Below, piece by piece: positions 1 to 8,970 of a stretch of DNA of 64,000 nt. Every line of letters starts with the position of its first letter. Position 1 is the first letter of the stretch. The DNA is from Phenylobacterium sp. (lineage in GTDB: Bacteria > Pseudomonadota > Alphaproteobacteria > Caulobacterales > Caulobacteraceae). The DNA lies in assembly GCF_030680185.1 (NCBI RefSeq), contig NZ_JAUXVZ010000032.1, positions 1-64,000 of the forward strand. Direction: 5' to 3'. The translations under genes and the position numbers were made by a program. The notes under the pieces were generated by a model. That model did not search any database, was not told the origin of the DNA, and saw nothing but the letters and a program-made list of their open reading frames with translations.

Positions 1-54
1 TCAGATCACCCTTGCCAGCACACATGGCGCACCTCAGCGCGCCAACACATCTGC

Positions 55-131
<77 letters not shown>

Positions 132-142
132 AACATCCAGAT

Positions 143-178
143 AACGCCCGCATGGCCAAAAGCCCCGCGGGCGTTTTC
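143..178 (+). terminator. Rho-independent terminator after tRNA-fMet
   Basis: AACGCCCGC...GCGGGCGTTTT hairpin followed by T tract. Confidence 0.7.
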
Positions 179-200
179 GCGTTCAACACACGCCCACCCG

Positions 201-791
201 CTAAGCCACCACCGCCCACGCCACCAACCCTATGGCCATCAGCCCGGCGCTGAGGGCCGCCAGCACCACGACGCCATCGCGGGCCGTCAGCCCGAGTCCG
301 AAGACCGTGATCGTCGCCGCTGGAATGGCGGTGGAGAACGGGATCAGCTCGAGCGGGGGCGTCAGCACGCCCACGAGGATACAGACCAGAGCCACGCCCT
401 TGCGGCCCACGCCTTCGGTCATGCCGGTCATGCGCGGGCGGATCAGGCGATCGATGAACTGGGCGGGTCGGCGGGCGCTGCGCGCGCCCTTTTCCAGGCT
501 GGCGCCCTTGATCTTCAGCTTGAGCAGCCAACGGGGCAGCCATACGGTCTCGCAGCCGACCAGCATCTGGCCGGCGATCAGGACGACCGTGAAGGCCAGC
601 AGCGTCGGCACGCCAGGCACGGCGCTGACCGGCGTCATGGTGATCAGGCCGGCCATGAACAGCAACGGCCCATAGGCCCGCCCGCCGATGGCGTCACGGA
701 CCTCTTCCAGGCTGACCTTGCCGTCGGAGGCGGCGGCGGTGTCGCAGACGCAAAGAATGACGTCGTCGAGGGTGCGTGGACTGTCGGACAT
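201..791 (-). CDS. ExoD family exopolysaccharide synthesis membrane protein
   Basis: Translation from MSDSPRTLDDV...; ExoD-like hydrophobic pattern (GLITMTPVSAVPGVPTLLAF, TPPLELIPFSTAIPA); start trimmed from the 869 ORF. Confidence 0.8.
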   Translation of the reverse strand: MSDSPRTLDDVILCVCDTAAASDGKVSLEEVRDAIGGRAYGPLLFMAGLITMTPVSAVPGVPTLLAFTVVLIAGQMLVGCETVWLPRWLLKLKIKGASLEKGARSARRPAQFIDRLIRPRMTGMTEGVGRKGVALVCILVGVLTPPLELIPFSTAIPAATITVFGLGLTARDGVVVLAALSAGLMAIGLVAWAVVA

Positions 792-852
792 GGAGGCTCC
801 CGAGGCGTCCATGGAGAACGCCCGGGACCGCCATTGGCGCCGTGGCCCTCGC

Positions 853-2043
853 CTAGAAGGCGTTTTCACCCGTGATGGCGCGGCCGAGGATCAGGGCGTG
901 AACGTCGTGGGCGCCCTCGTAGGTGTTGACGGTCTCGAGGTTCGCCGCGTGCCGCATGACGTGGTACTCGCCGCTGATGCCGTTGCCGCCATGGATGTCG
1001 CGGGCCTCGCGGGCGATGGCCAGGGCCTTGCCGCAGTTGTTGCGCTTCATCAGGCTGATGGCTTCGGGGACCCAGGCGCCCTGGTCGATCAGACGGCCGA
1101 GCGCCAGGGCGCCCTCATAACCCAGCGCGATCTCGGTCTGCATGTCGGCCAGCTTCTTCTGGACCAGCTGGCGGGCGGCCAGCGGCTTTCCGAACACCTG
1201 GCGGCTGGCCACATAGTCGCGGCTGGCGTGCAGGCAGAATTCCGCCGCGCCCATGGCGCCCCAGGCGATGCCGTAGCGCGCCTTGTTCAGGCATGAGAAC
1301 GGACCGCGCAGGCCGGTGACGCCAGGCAGCATCTGATCCTCGGGCACGAACACGTCGGCCAGCGCGATCTCGCCGGTCACCGAGGCGCGCAGAGACAGCT
1401 TGTTGTTGATCTTCGGCGTCGTCAGGCCCTCGGAGCCGCGGTCTACCAGGAAGCCGCGGATCACCCCGTCCAGCTTGGCCCAGACCAGGGCCACATCGCT
1501 GATCGGGCTGTTGGTGATCCACATCTTGGCGCCATTCAGCACGAAGCCGCCGTCCACCTTCCTGGCGACCGTCCGCATGGAGGCCGGATCAGACCCGCCG
1601 TCGGCCTCGGTCAGGCCAAAGCAGCCGATGATCTGGCCCCGCGCCATGCCGGGCAGGTACTTCTGCTTCTGGGCCTCGGAGCCGAAGGCGTAGATCGGAT
1701 ACATGACCAGCGAGGACTGGACGCTCATGGCCGAGCGATAGCCGGAATCCACCGCCTCGATCTCGCGGGCGATCAGGCCATAGGCCACATGATTGACGCC
1801 GGCGCCGCCGTATTCTTCCGGAATGGTGGCGCCCAGAAAGCCCAGGGCGCCCATTTCGCTCATGATCTCGCGGTCGAAGCGTTCCTCGGCATAGGCCGAC
1901 ACCACCCGCGGCAGGAGCTTGTCGCGGGCATAGGCGCGGGCCGCCTCCCAGATCATGCGCTCGTCTTCCGAAAGCCGCGAGATCAGATCCAGAGGATCCT
2001 CCCAGCTGAAGGTCTTTGGGGTCTCACCGGAATCCAGAGCCAT
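853..2043 (-). CDS. gcdH: acyl-CoA dehydrogenase, probably glutaryl-CoA dehydrogenase
   Basis: Acyl-CoA dehydrogenase signatures ([61 protein letters not shown]). Confidence 0.85.
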   Translation of the reverse strand: MALDSGETPKTFSWEDPLDLISRLSEDERMIWEAARAYARDKLLPRVVSAYAEERFDREIMSEMGALGFLGATIPEEYGGAGVNHVAYGLIAREIEAVDSGYRSAMSVQSSLVMYPIYAFGSEAQKQKYLPGMARGQIIGCFGLTEADGGSDPASMRTVARKVDGGFVLNGAKMWITNSPISDVALVWAKLDGVIRGFLVDRGSEGLTTPKINNKLSLRASVTGEIALADVFVPEDQMLPGVTGLRGPFSCLNKARYGIAWGAMGAAEFCLHASRDYVASRQVFGKPLAARQLVQKKLADMQTEIALGYEGALALGRLIDQGAWVPEAISLMKRNNCGKALAIAREARDIHGGNGISGEYHVMRHAANLETVNTYEGAHDVHALILGRAITGENAF

Positions 2044-2173
2044 GGCGGGCCTCCTTGATCTGCGACGTCTTGAACCTGACCCCGGGTTATGAACCCAATC
2101 TGGCCGATTTTACAGCCGCCTTCGCGTGCGACCGCGCGGCCTATTGGGTGTGAGCCAGCCGGGGGCCGGGGTG

Positions 2174-2310
2174 AAAAAGGGCCCCGCCCAGGCGGGGAGC
2201 CGGGCGGGGCGAAGCCTGGCGGGGAGGAAGCGCCAAGAGGGGACGTTCTGGGCGCCCGCGGGGGCGGCGGGCGCGTCCAGTTGCGAGTCGTTATTAGAAC
2301 GACCCAATCG
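2174..2310 (-). ncRNA. candidate minus-strand small RNA downstream of a Fur-like box
   Basis: No convincing CDS; minus strand ends in CCCCGCCTGGGCGGGGCCCTTTTT terminator-like hairpin about 120 nt from a perfect Fur-like palindrome; C-rich unpaired stretches. Confidence 0.35.
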
Positions 2311-2319
2311 GTAAGGCAA

Positions 2320-2334
2320 TGCGAATAATTCGCA
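2320..2334. promoter_or_regulatory. Fur-like box TGCGAATAATTCGCA
   Basis: Perfect 7-1-7 inverted repeat matching the alphaproteobacterial Fur-box pattern TGCNANTNATTNGCA. Confidence 0.55.
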
Positions 2335-2413
2335 ACAAGAGCCGTCCGAAAGATCACGCCACGAAATCGCCTCAGGCTCGCAACCCCGGGCGCGTCGTCC
2401 GAGTTAGGGATTC

Positions 2414-2647
2414 ATGGAGAGCATCCCCGCCCACGGAAATCGATCCCAGGCCCCGTTGCGGGTCTTCATGTGGGTTGCGGTCTTCGCCTTCTTTGCGGGA
2501 TTTGCGGGTTATCTTGCGGTCCATCTGTCGCCGCAAACGGGCGCCTCGCAAATGGCCATCGGGGTTGAGCCACCTCAGGACGTCTACAAGACGCCGACGC
2601 GCCTCTCGCCGCCGGATGCGCCCTGGGCGTTCGAAAAGTCGATCTGA
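2414..2647 (+). CDS. small single-TM hypothetical protein
   Basis: 77-aa ORF with clear TM segment (FMWVAVFAFFAGFAGYLAVHL), directly upstream of chpT. Confidence 0.6.
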   Translation: MESIPAHGNRSQAPLRVFMWVAVFAFFAGFAGYLAVHLSPQTGASQMAIGVEPPQDVYKTPTRLSPPDAPWAFEKSI

Positions 2648-2700
2648 GCCCCTGCTTTTCCTGTTCAGCCAGGCCCAAATCACGCCAGTCTCAAGGCGCG

Positions 2701-3387
2701 ATGACAGACGTTTCCCCCTCCGCCGAATCCCAGTCCGCCGCGGTTGACGCCACGCCGGGCGCCGCCCAGATCGCCGCCTATCTGGCGGCGCGGATGTGTC
2801 ACGACTTCATCAGTCCGGTGAGCGCCATCGTCTCGGGTCTCGACCTGCTGGAAGATCCGGACGCCCAGGACATGCGCGAGGACGCCATGGGCCTGATCGC
2901 GGCCTCGGGCCGCAAACTGGCGGAGATGCTGGCCTTCACCCGCGTGGCGTTCGGCGCTTCGGCCTCTGCGGAAACCTTCGACCCCCGCGATCTGGAAGCC
3001 CTGGCCCAGGGGGTTTTCCGGCATCAGCGGGCCGAGCTCGAATGGGCGGTCGAGGCTGCGTCCCTCGACAAGGCGTCGGCCCGCACAGCCCTGAACCTGG
3101 CCCAGCTGGCCGGCGCGGCGCTTCCCCTCGGTGGCAAGGCCCGCCTGCAGGCGGTTCATGATGGCGGGGCCACGGTGATCGCCGTGGAGGCTATCGGACC
3201 CAAGGCCCGGCTGCGGCCGGACATCGCTGCGGGCCTGGCCGGCGAGAAGCTGCCGGACGGCATGATGCACGGCCATTGGGTGCAGGCCTATTACGTCCAC
3301 CTGTTCGTCGCCGAGGCGTCCGGCCGGGTGTTCGCCGAGGCGGACGAAGAAAAGATCACCTTCGCCGCCACGCTGCCGTCCAGCTGA
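2701..3387 (+). CDS. chpT: histidine phosphotransferase ChpT
   Basis: RMCHDFISPVSAIVSGLDLLEDPDAQDMREDAMGLI motif and HK-like fold; followed by cheY/cheR as in Caulobacter. Confidence 0.88.
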   Translation: MTDVSPSAESQSAAVDATPGAAQIAAYLAARMCHDFISPVSAIVSGLDLLEDPDAQDMREDAMGLIAASGRKLAEMLAFTRVAFGASASAETFDPRDLEALAQGVFRHQRAELEWAVEAASLDKASARTALNLAQLAGAALPLGGKARLQAVHDGGATVIAVEAIGPKARLRPDIAAGLAGEKLPDGMMHGHWVQAYYVHLFVAEASGRVFAEADEEKITFAATLPSS

Positions 3388-3492
3388 GTCTGCCCCCAAA
3401 TCGGGCGCTCGATCCGGGTGATCTCCCAAAACCATACGGCTCCTTAACCAGGAGGGCGCGACAACTCGGGCTCTCATATTGGGAGTATTCGG

Positions 3493-3858
3493 TTGAGGAC
3501 TTGCCTCATCGTCGATGACAGCCGGGTGATCCGGAAGGTCGCGCGCAGGATCCTGGAGGATCTCGGCTTCGATATCGCCGAGGCCGCCGATGGCGCCGAG
3601 GCGCTGGCCTGGTGTCGCACGGCCATGCCCGACGTGGTCCTGCTCGACTGGAACATGCCGGTGATGAACGGCCTCGAATTCCTGCGTGGCCTGAGGATGG
3701 AGCCCGGCGGCGGCGCGCCCAAGGTGGTGTTCTGCACCGTCGAGAACGAGTTGGCCGCCATTCGCGAGGCGCTGGAGAGCGGGGCCGACGAGTACATCAT
3801 GAAGCCCTTCGACAGCGAGATCGTGGCGGCCAAGTTCGCCCAGGCAGGCCTGGTATGA
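3493..3858 (+). CDS. cheY: CheY-like single-domain response regulator
   Basis: REC domain (VDDSRVIRKVARRILEDLG, VVLLDWNMPVMNGLEFL, KPFDSE); TTG start. Confidence 0.88.
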   Translation: MRTCLIVDDSRVIRKVARRILEDLGFDIAEAADGAEALAWCRTAMPDVVLLDWNMPVMNGLEFLRGLRMEPGGGAPKVVFCTVENELAAIREALESGADEYIMKPFDSEIVAAKFAQAGLV

Positions 3859-4679
3859 AGCCCGAGGATCGCGATCTCGTCGCCCAGCTCTGCGCGGCCC
3901 GTTCAGGCCAGCAGGTTGATCCGGCCAAAGACTATCTTCTTGAGACCCGCCTGGGCCCCGTGGCCCGCCGCGAAGGTTTCGACAGCATCGCCGACCTGAT
4001 ATCTGGCCTGCGCACGCGGCGGGAAGATCGGTTGATCTGGGCCATCGTGGAAGCCATGGCCGCCGGCGACACCAGCTTCTTTCGCGACCAGGCGCTCTTC
4101 AATCTGTTCCGTGATGACCTGGCGCCGGACCTGGTCCGTCGACGGGGCGACCAGCCGATCCGCATCTGGAGCGCCGCCTGCGCCACGGGCCAGGAGGTGC
4201 ACTCCCTGGCCATGCTGGTGGACGAGATGGCGGGCGACCACCCGGCGGCCCAGTTCGAAATTTTCGGCTCCGACCTGTCGGAGCGCGCCCTGGAAAAGGC
4301 CCAGAGCGGCCTCTACACCCAATTCGAGGTTCAGAGGGGCCTGCCGATCCGCAGCCTGGTTCGCCATTTCGACAAGATCGACGACGCCTGGGTGATCTCG
4401 CCCCGCATCCGTCAGGCGATCCGCTGGCGGCGACTGAACCTGATCGGCGACCTGTCGCGGGTCCGGGGATTCGACGTGATCTTCTGTCGCCACGTTCTGG
4501 AAACGATGATCGAACCGGCCCAACAGCGGGTGATCGAAAACCTGACGGCCGCTCTGAATCCGGGCGCCTACCTGGTCGTAGGAACCCATGAGGCCCAGGT
4601 TCTCGAGGCCCAGGGGCTGAAGGCCGCCGAGCAGGCGGGCGTCTTCCGATCCCCCGCAAACGCCAGGGCCGCAGCCTAG
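3855..4679 (+). CDS. cheR: CheR-type chemotaxis protein methyltransferase
   Basis: ATGA overlap with the cheY stop; DTSFFRDQALFNLF, IRIWSAACATGQEVHSLAML, GFDVIFCRHVLETM. Confidence 0.88.
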   Translation: MKPEDRDLVAQLCAARSGQQVDPAKDYLLETRLGPVARREGFDSIADLISGLRTRREDRLIWAIVEAMAAGDTSFFRDQALFNLFRDDLAPDLVRRRGDQPIRIWSAACATGQEVHSLAMLVDEMAGDHPAAQFEIFGSDLSERALEKAQSGLYTQFEVQRGLPIRSLVRHFDKIDDAWVISPRIRQAIRWRRLNLIGDLSRVRGFDVIFCRHVLETMIEPAQQRVIENLTAALNPGAYLVVGTHEAQVLEAQGLKAAEQAGVFRSPANARAAA

Positions 4680-4725
4680 AGCGCGTTTCGATAGGCTGGA
4701 CCGGCTATCGTCACGAAACGCGCTC
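4679..4725. repeat. interspersed palindromic repeat, copy 1
   Basis: GAGCGCGTTTCGATAG...CTATCGTCACGAAACGCGCTC inverted repeat, near-identical to 13016-13056. Confidence 0.75.
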
Positions 4726-4751
4726 ACACATCAGGCTCTAGGCTTGCACCC

Positions 4752-4795
4752 AAAAAAAGAGGCCCCGCCACGGCGTTCGCCGGGCGGGGCCTTCT
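4752..4795 (-). terminator. Rho-independent terminator of the entericidin gene
   Basis: GGCCCCGCC...GGCGGGGCC stem with T tract on the minus strand (aaaaaaa on plus). Confidence 0.75.
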
Positions 4796-4841
4796 CTCTT
4801 GGACCGCGCAGGGCATAGCTCCCGCGCGTGTGGCCTGTTTC

Positions 4842-4979
4842 TTAGTTCTTGGCGTCTTCAGCGGTGCGGGTCACCGCGTCGCCCGCCGCGCCCACGTCCT
4901 GACCAGCGCCAGAGATGGTGTTGCAGGCGGTCATGCCGAGGCTGGCGGTCAGGGCGGCGAGAAGGAAAATCTTGCGCAT
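4842..4979 (-). CDS. entericidin A/B family lipoprotein (absent from ORF track)
   Basis: Translation MRKIFLLAALTASLGMTACNTISGAGQDVGAAGDAVTRTAEDAKN: lipobox TAC and entericidin signature CNTxxGxGxDvxxxGxAvxxtAedA. Confidence 0.9.
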   Translation of the reverse strand: MRKIFLLAALTASLGMTACNTISGAGQDVGAAGDAVTRTAEDAKN

Positions 4980-5021
4980 TGTGGGAGGCTCCATTGTGAG
5001 GCTTGTCTGCGTCGGTGATCC

Positions 5022-5046
5022 AACGTTCAGGCTACAGCTTGGTTCC
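5022..5046 (-). promoter_or_regulatory. EcfG/SigT-type promoter for entericidin
   Basis: GGAAC-N16-CGTT on minus strand (plus: AACG 5022-5025, GTTCC 5042-5046). Confidence 0.75.
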
Positions 5047-6739
5047 GTTCGGTGTCCTCCATCGCCTCAGGCGGCGGCGTCGGGAAGACCAGGCGCACGG
5101 TGACGCCGCCCGAGGCGTTTCTCAGCACCTCGGCGGCGCCGCGTAATTGCCGGGCGAAGGCGGTCATCAGTGTGCGGCCGACGCCGGTCCCGGCCAGGGC
5201 CTGTTCGGTGGCGACACCATCGTCAGCGATCTCCAGCACCGCTTCGCCGTTGGCCGTCCGGAAATCGACGCTGAGCGTGCCGCCCCGATCGGCGAAGGCG
5301 TGCTTCTGGGCGTTGGTGATGGCCTCGACGGCGAACAGGGCCAGGGGCGCCAGGCGATCGGGATCGATCATCAAGGCGTCGGCATGAAGTTCGGTCCTGA
5401 CGGGGGGGCCGCGCATGGACTCGCCGGCCACCAGCTGGGCGGTGAGTTCCTCAAGGAAGGGGCGGAGATCGACCCGCTTGAGGTCGGGACCCTGGTAGAG
5501 GGCGCGATAGACCAGGGCCAGGGCCGAGATCCGCTGGCGCGTGTCGGACATCGCCGCGCGGGCGCCCGGATCCGACAGGGCCCGCTGCTGCATGCTGAGC
5601 AGACTGGAAATGACCTGCAGGTTGTTCTTCACCCGGTGATGGATCTCCCGCAGGAGCGCGTCCTTCTGGGCCAGGGAATCCCGCAGGGAGGCGTCGCGCC
5701 CGACAATGGCGTCGGCCATGTCTTCCAGGGTTTCGGCCAGGTCGCGGATTTCGGCCGGCATGTCCTCGGCCCGGGCCGGGCGCACGGTCAGCCGACCGCG
5801 GGCATAGAGGGCGGCGATCCGTTGCAGATAGATCAGCCATCTCACCACCACGCGATCGGCGGCGATGAAGACGGTGACCAGCACGACCACGAAGGTCATG
5901 AGCGGCAGGACAAGGCCGGTCAGCGGGTTCAACCGCGCCCAGGAAAACAGGCTGGGTGACTGGGCCGAGAGGATGACGAAGAGGCTCTCGCCGACCAGGG
6001 GGGCGGCGATATGAACGCGCCGCTCGCCGCCGGCCTGGGCGTACCAGACATAGGAGCCCGCCGACCGCGTCCGGGCCAGCCAGTCCTTCGGCGGGGGCGC
6101 GAAGGCGCCGGCGTTCGTCATGCTGAGATAGCGGCCGGCATTGTCCACCAGAGCGACCTCGGCGCCCTCGGGCAGGGCTGAGGCTGCTCTGCCAGGCTGA
6201 AGGCTGGACAGGGCGATCACCGCGGCCAGGGCGCCATCGAACTCGCCGGCGGCGTTGCGCGCCGGCACAGCGGCCACCAGGGCCGGCTGATCGGAATAGC
6301 TCACCCCCGGGTCGCGGGTGATGATCATGTCGTCGACCGTGCGCAGTTGCGCAAACCAGGGCCGCTCGCTGCGGCCAGGATCGCTGGGCACGGTGCCCGC
6401 CGCGCAGGCCACCCGGCCGTTCCGGTCGAACCGGATGAGATTGTCATAGCCCGGGATTCTGGCGGTCACTTCGGCCAGCCGCCGGGCGCAGGCGAAGCCT
6501 ACCGAGCCTGGCGCCAGGGTTTCCAGCAGGATGTCGGCCGATTCCATGCGGGCGCGGGCGTCGGCGGCGCTGCGCTGGGCCGCCGAACCCAGGCTCTCGC
6601 GCAGAAGCTCGGCCTCACGATTGAAAGCCACGGCGGTCTGCACCGCCCCCAGCATCAGGATGGGCAGCAGGGCCGCAGCCATGGCTGCGATCAGCCTTAC
6701 CCGAATGGTGCTGAGCGAAGCCCATGGATCAGTGTTCAA
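5027..6739 (-). CDS. phyK: PhyK-like sensor histidine kinase (HWE/HisKA_2) of the general stress response
   Basis: Periplasmic sensor flanked by TM segments, HAMP-like region, REIHHRVKNNLQVISSLLSMQ H-box; follows sigT in the nepR-sigT cluster; probable TTG start at 6739 (ORF track extends to 6838). Confidence 0.85.
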   Translation of the reverse strand: MNTDPWASLSTIRVRLIAAMAAALLPILMLGAVQTAVAFNREAELLRESLGSAAQRSAADARARMESADILLETLAPGSVGFACARRLAEVTARIPGYDNLIRFDRNGRVACAAGTVPSDPGRSERPWFAQLRTVDDMIITRDPGVSYSDQPALVAAVPARNAAGEFDGALAAVIALSSLQPGRAASALPEGAEVALVDNAGRYLSMTNAGAFAPPPKDWLARTRSAGSYVWYAQAGGERRVHIAAPLVGESLFVILSAQSPSLFSWARLNPLTGLVLPLMTFVVVLVTVFIAADRVVVRWLIYLQRIAALYARGRLTVRPARAEDMPAEIRDLAETLEDMADAIVGRDASLRDSLAQKDALLREIHHRVKNNLQVISSLLSMQQRALSDPGARAAMSDTRQRISALALVYRALYQGPDLKRVDLRPFLEELTAQLVAGESMRGPPVRTELHADALMIDPDRLAPLALFAVEAITNAQKHAFADRGGTLSVDFRTANGEAVLEIADDGVATEQALAGTGVGRTLMTAFARQLRGAAEVLRNASGGVTVRLVFPTPPPEAMEDTERNQAVA

Positions 6740-6758
6740 GGCGCCGCCCCCTGGGCGC

Positions 6759-7352
6759 TCAGCGGACGGTGCTGAGTCGCTCGGCGTCGGCCAGGATCGA
6801 CCGCATCGCGTCGCCTGCCGCACCGCCATCGCGGTCATAGGCGCCGTCTTCGAGGATGGATTGCAGGGCCTTGCGCGCCCGGCTTACGCGGCTCTTCACC
6901 GTGCCGACAGCCACCCCGCAGATCTCGGCCGCTTCTTCATATGCGAAGCCGCCGGCGCCGACGAGGATCAGCGCCTCTCGCTGCTCAGGGGGCAACATGC
7001 CCAGGCTGAGGCGAAGTTCGTCCAGGGCCACCGGCGCCTCGGGATCATCGACCGCGACCAGGGTCCGCTCGGCGGCCTCCTGATCGAGCTGGCTCTGACG
7101 CCAGGACCGGCGCTTTTCGGAATAGAACTGGTTGCGCAGGATCATGAAGGTCCAGGCCTTCATGTTCGTGCCCATCTGGAAGCTGGATCGGGCGTCCCAG
7201 GCCTTCATCATGGCGTCCTGGGCCAGATCGTCGGCGGCGGTCGCGTCGCCACAGAGGGTGCGTGCAAAGGCGCGCAGGTGCGGAATGAGGGTGACCAGCT
7301 CGACCTTGAAGGCTTCGTCGAGGGCGGGATCTCGCGGGCTACGGTCGATCAT
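6759..7352 (-). CDS. sigT: ECF sigma factor EcfG/SigT (general stress response)
   Basis: ECF sigma-2 and sigma-4 regions (DLAQDAMMKAWDARSSFQMGTNMKAWTFMILRNQFYSEKRR; GFAYEEAAEICGVAVGTVKSRVSRARKAL); linked to nepR/phyR. Confidence 0.95.
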   Translation of the reverse strand: MIDRSPRDPALDEAFKVELVTLIPHLRAFARTLCGDATAADDLAQDAMMKAWDARSSFQMGTNMKAWTFMILRNQFYSEKRRSWRQSQLDQEAAERTLVAVDDPEAPVALDELRLSLGMLPPEQREALILVGAGGFAYEEAAEICGVAVGTVKSRVSRARKALQSILEDGAYDRDGGAAGDAMRSILADAERLSTVR

Positions 7353-7606
7353 CAGCCCTGCTCCGCCGACTTGTCGGCGCGACGCAGGATCTCGAGAAAA
7401 TCGTCGGGCACCGGCTCGTTGACCACCTCGTCGAACATCTGACGAAGACGCACGCCGATCGCCTGCTGCCGCAGGCGGGCCTCATCGAGGGCCGCGGCGT
7501 TCGCTTCGGAACCCGAGGAAGGATGTTGCGATTGCTGTTCGATCATATCCCCGGCGTCCGGATCTTGGAGCGGACGCCCCTTCATATTGTCATTCTGATC
7601 GCTCAA
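7352..7606 (-). CDS. nepR: anti-sigma factor NepR
   Basis: Small protein with the NepR helix (IGVRLRQMFDEVVNEPVPDDFLEILRRAD); overlaps the sigT start; true start may be ATG at 7585. Confidence 0.92.
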   Translation of the reverse strand: MSDQNDNMKGRPLQDPDAGDMIEQQSQHPSSGSEANAAALDEARLRQQAIGVRLRQMFDEVVNEPVPDDFLEILRRADKSAEQG

Positions 7607-7631
7607 ACGACCGGCCCCCCCGTCCAGTTCC
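7606..7631 (-). promoter_or_regulatory. second EcfG/SigT-type promoter overlapping the annotated nepR start
   Basis: GGAAC-N17-CGTT on minus strand (plus: AACG 7606-7609, GTTCC 7627-7631). Confidence 0.55.
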
Positions 7632-7672
7632 CAACGGCCTCTATATAGGGAACCTGCTGTGTGAATGTCGAA

Positions 7673-7698
7673 AACGTATCGGGGGCGGAACCGGTTCC
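7673..7698 (-). promoter_or_regulatory. EcfG/SigT-type promoter for nepR-sigT
   Basis: GGAAC-N17-CGTT on minus strand (plus: AACG 7673-7676, GTTCC 7694-7698). Confidence 0.8.
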
Positions 7699-7711
7699 CT
7701 TCCTTTGCGTT
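7687..7711 (+). promoter_or_regulatory. EcfG/SigT-type promoter for phyR
   Basis: GGAAC (7687-7691)-N16-CGTT (7708-7711). Confidence 0.8.
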
Positions 7712-7787
7712 TTATGCCGATGATGGATGAAGCGCGGTCGCAAAGGACGCTGCCGCGTGTCTGTTCTTGTCTCTACGGGAGGGGTCA

Positions 7788-8588
7788 TTGAGTCTTCTAG
7801 CCCGACTGGCGCCGCATCTGCCGTATGTCCGGCGCTATGCGCGTGCGCTCACCGGCGATCAAACTACGGGCGACCACTATGTCCGCGTCGCGCTCGAAGC
7901 GCTGGCGGCGGGCGAGAAGGTGCTTGAGGCCAACCTCACGCCGCGGGTGGCTCTTTATCACGTGTTCCACACCATCTGGTGCTCCACCGGCGCGCAGCTC
8001 GAAGCGCGCAGTGGCGAGGACGCCGCCGACGAGGACGCCAATTCCCGCCTGATGCGGATCGCGCCGCGCTCACGCCAGGCCTTCCTGCTCACCGCCCTCG
8101 AAGGGTTCACCCCCAGCGAGACGGCCCAGATCCTGGGTGCGCGGTTCGAGGAGGTCGAGGGCCTCATCGCCGAGGCGCAGGCCGAGATCGACGCCGAACT
8201 GGCTACCGAAGTCCTCATCATCGAGGACGAACCGGTCATCGCCGCCGACATCGAGGCGCTGGTGAAGGAGCTCGGTCATACCGTGGTCGATATCGCCGCC
8301 ACGCGCACTGAGGCGGTGGACGCGGTGAGCCGCAGTCGCCCGGGCCTGGTCCTGGCCGACATCCAACTGGCCGATGGGTCGTCGGGCATCGACGCGGTGA
8401 AGGACATCCTGGCCGAGCTGGATGTGCCGGTGATCTTCATCACCGCCTTCCCGGAGCGCCTTCTGACCGGCGAACGTCCGGAGCCGACCTTCCTGATCAC
8501 CAAGCCCTTCCAGCCGGAAACGGTGAAGGCGGCGATCGGCCAGGCGCTGTTCTTCCATCCGCGCCGTAAGGCCAAGGCCGCCGCCTAG
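7788..8588 (+). CDS. phyR: anti-anti-sigma response regulator PhyR
   Basis: N-terminal sigma-like domain ([31 protein letters not shown]) plus C-terminal REC domain; TTG start preceded by GGGAGGGG. Confidence 0.95.
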   Translation: MSLLARLAPHLPYVRRYARALTGDQTTGDHYVRVALEALAAGEKVLEANLTPRVALYHVFHTIWCSTGAQLEARSGEDAADEDANSRLMRIAPRSRQAFLLTALEGFTPSETAQILGARFEEVEGLIAEAQAEIDAELATEVLIIEDEPVIAADIEALVKELGHTVVDIAATRTEAVDAVSRSRPGLVLADIQLADGSSGIDAVKDILAELDVPVIFITAFPERLLTGERPEPTFLITKPFQPETVKAAIGQALFFHPRRKAKAAA

Positions 8589-8637
8589 AGACGAGGCCGG
8601 GACACCCTCCCACCTCCGTCCGGGCGACCGGGCGGAG

Positions 8638-8662
8638 GGAACGGTGGCGCTTCGAGGGCGTT
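8638..8662 (+). promoter_or_regulatory. EcfG/SigT-type promoter upstream of DUF1328 gene 1
   Basis: GGAAC (8638-8642)-N16-CGTT (8659-8662). Confidence 0.75.
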
Positions 8663-8712
8663 GGGTTCGAAAGGGCGTTTGCGCCCGATCAATCATCTCG
8701 AAGGACCACGCC

Positions 8713-8886
8713 ATGCTGGGTTGGGCGATCGTATTTGCAGTCTTGGCCCTGGCGGCCGGCTATCTAGGGTTCATGGGTCTGGCTGGGCTTGCGGCCACCA
8801 TCGCCAAGATTCTGTTCGTGCTGTTTCTGGTCCTGCTGGTGGCGAGCTTTGTGGTGCGCGCCATCCGTGGCCAGTCTGTGGTGTAG
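8713..8886 (+). CDS. DUF1328 family small membrane protein
   Basis: [57 protein letters not shown]; start trimmed from 8644. Confidence 0.88.
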   Translation: MLGWAIVFAVLALAAGYLGFMGLAGLAATIAKILFVLFLVLLVASFVVRAIRGQSVV

Positions 8887-8919
8887 CGCTCAAGCTGGCC
8901 TGAGACCTTCGCATACGAA

Positions 8920-8949
8920 AAAGGGCCGCTGGATATCCAGCGGCCCTTT
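8920..8949. terminator. bidirectional terminator (perfect 30-bp palindrome)
   Basis: AAAGGGCCGCTGGATATCCAGCGGCCCTTT between convergent genes. Confidence 0.8.
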
Positions 8950-8970
8950 CGCGTGGCGGTTAAGGCAGGA

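Noticed and set aside
2110-2319. 69-aa minus-strand ORF in the Fur-box region
   Set aside because: TTG start inside the putative promoter and Pro/Arg-rich sequence; fits a noncoding GC-rich segment better.
7501-7540. GGAAC-N16-CGAT within nepR coding sequence
   Set aside because: -10 mismatches consensus, plus strand orientation antisense to nepR, no sensible downstream start.
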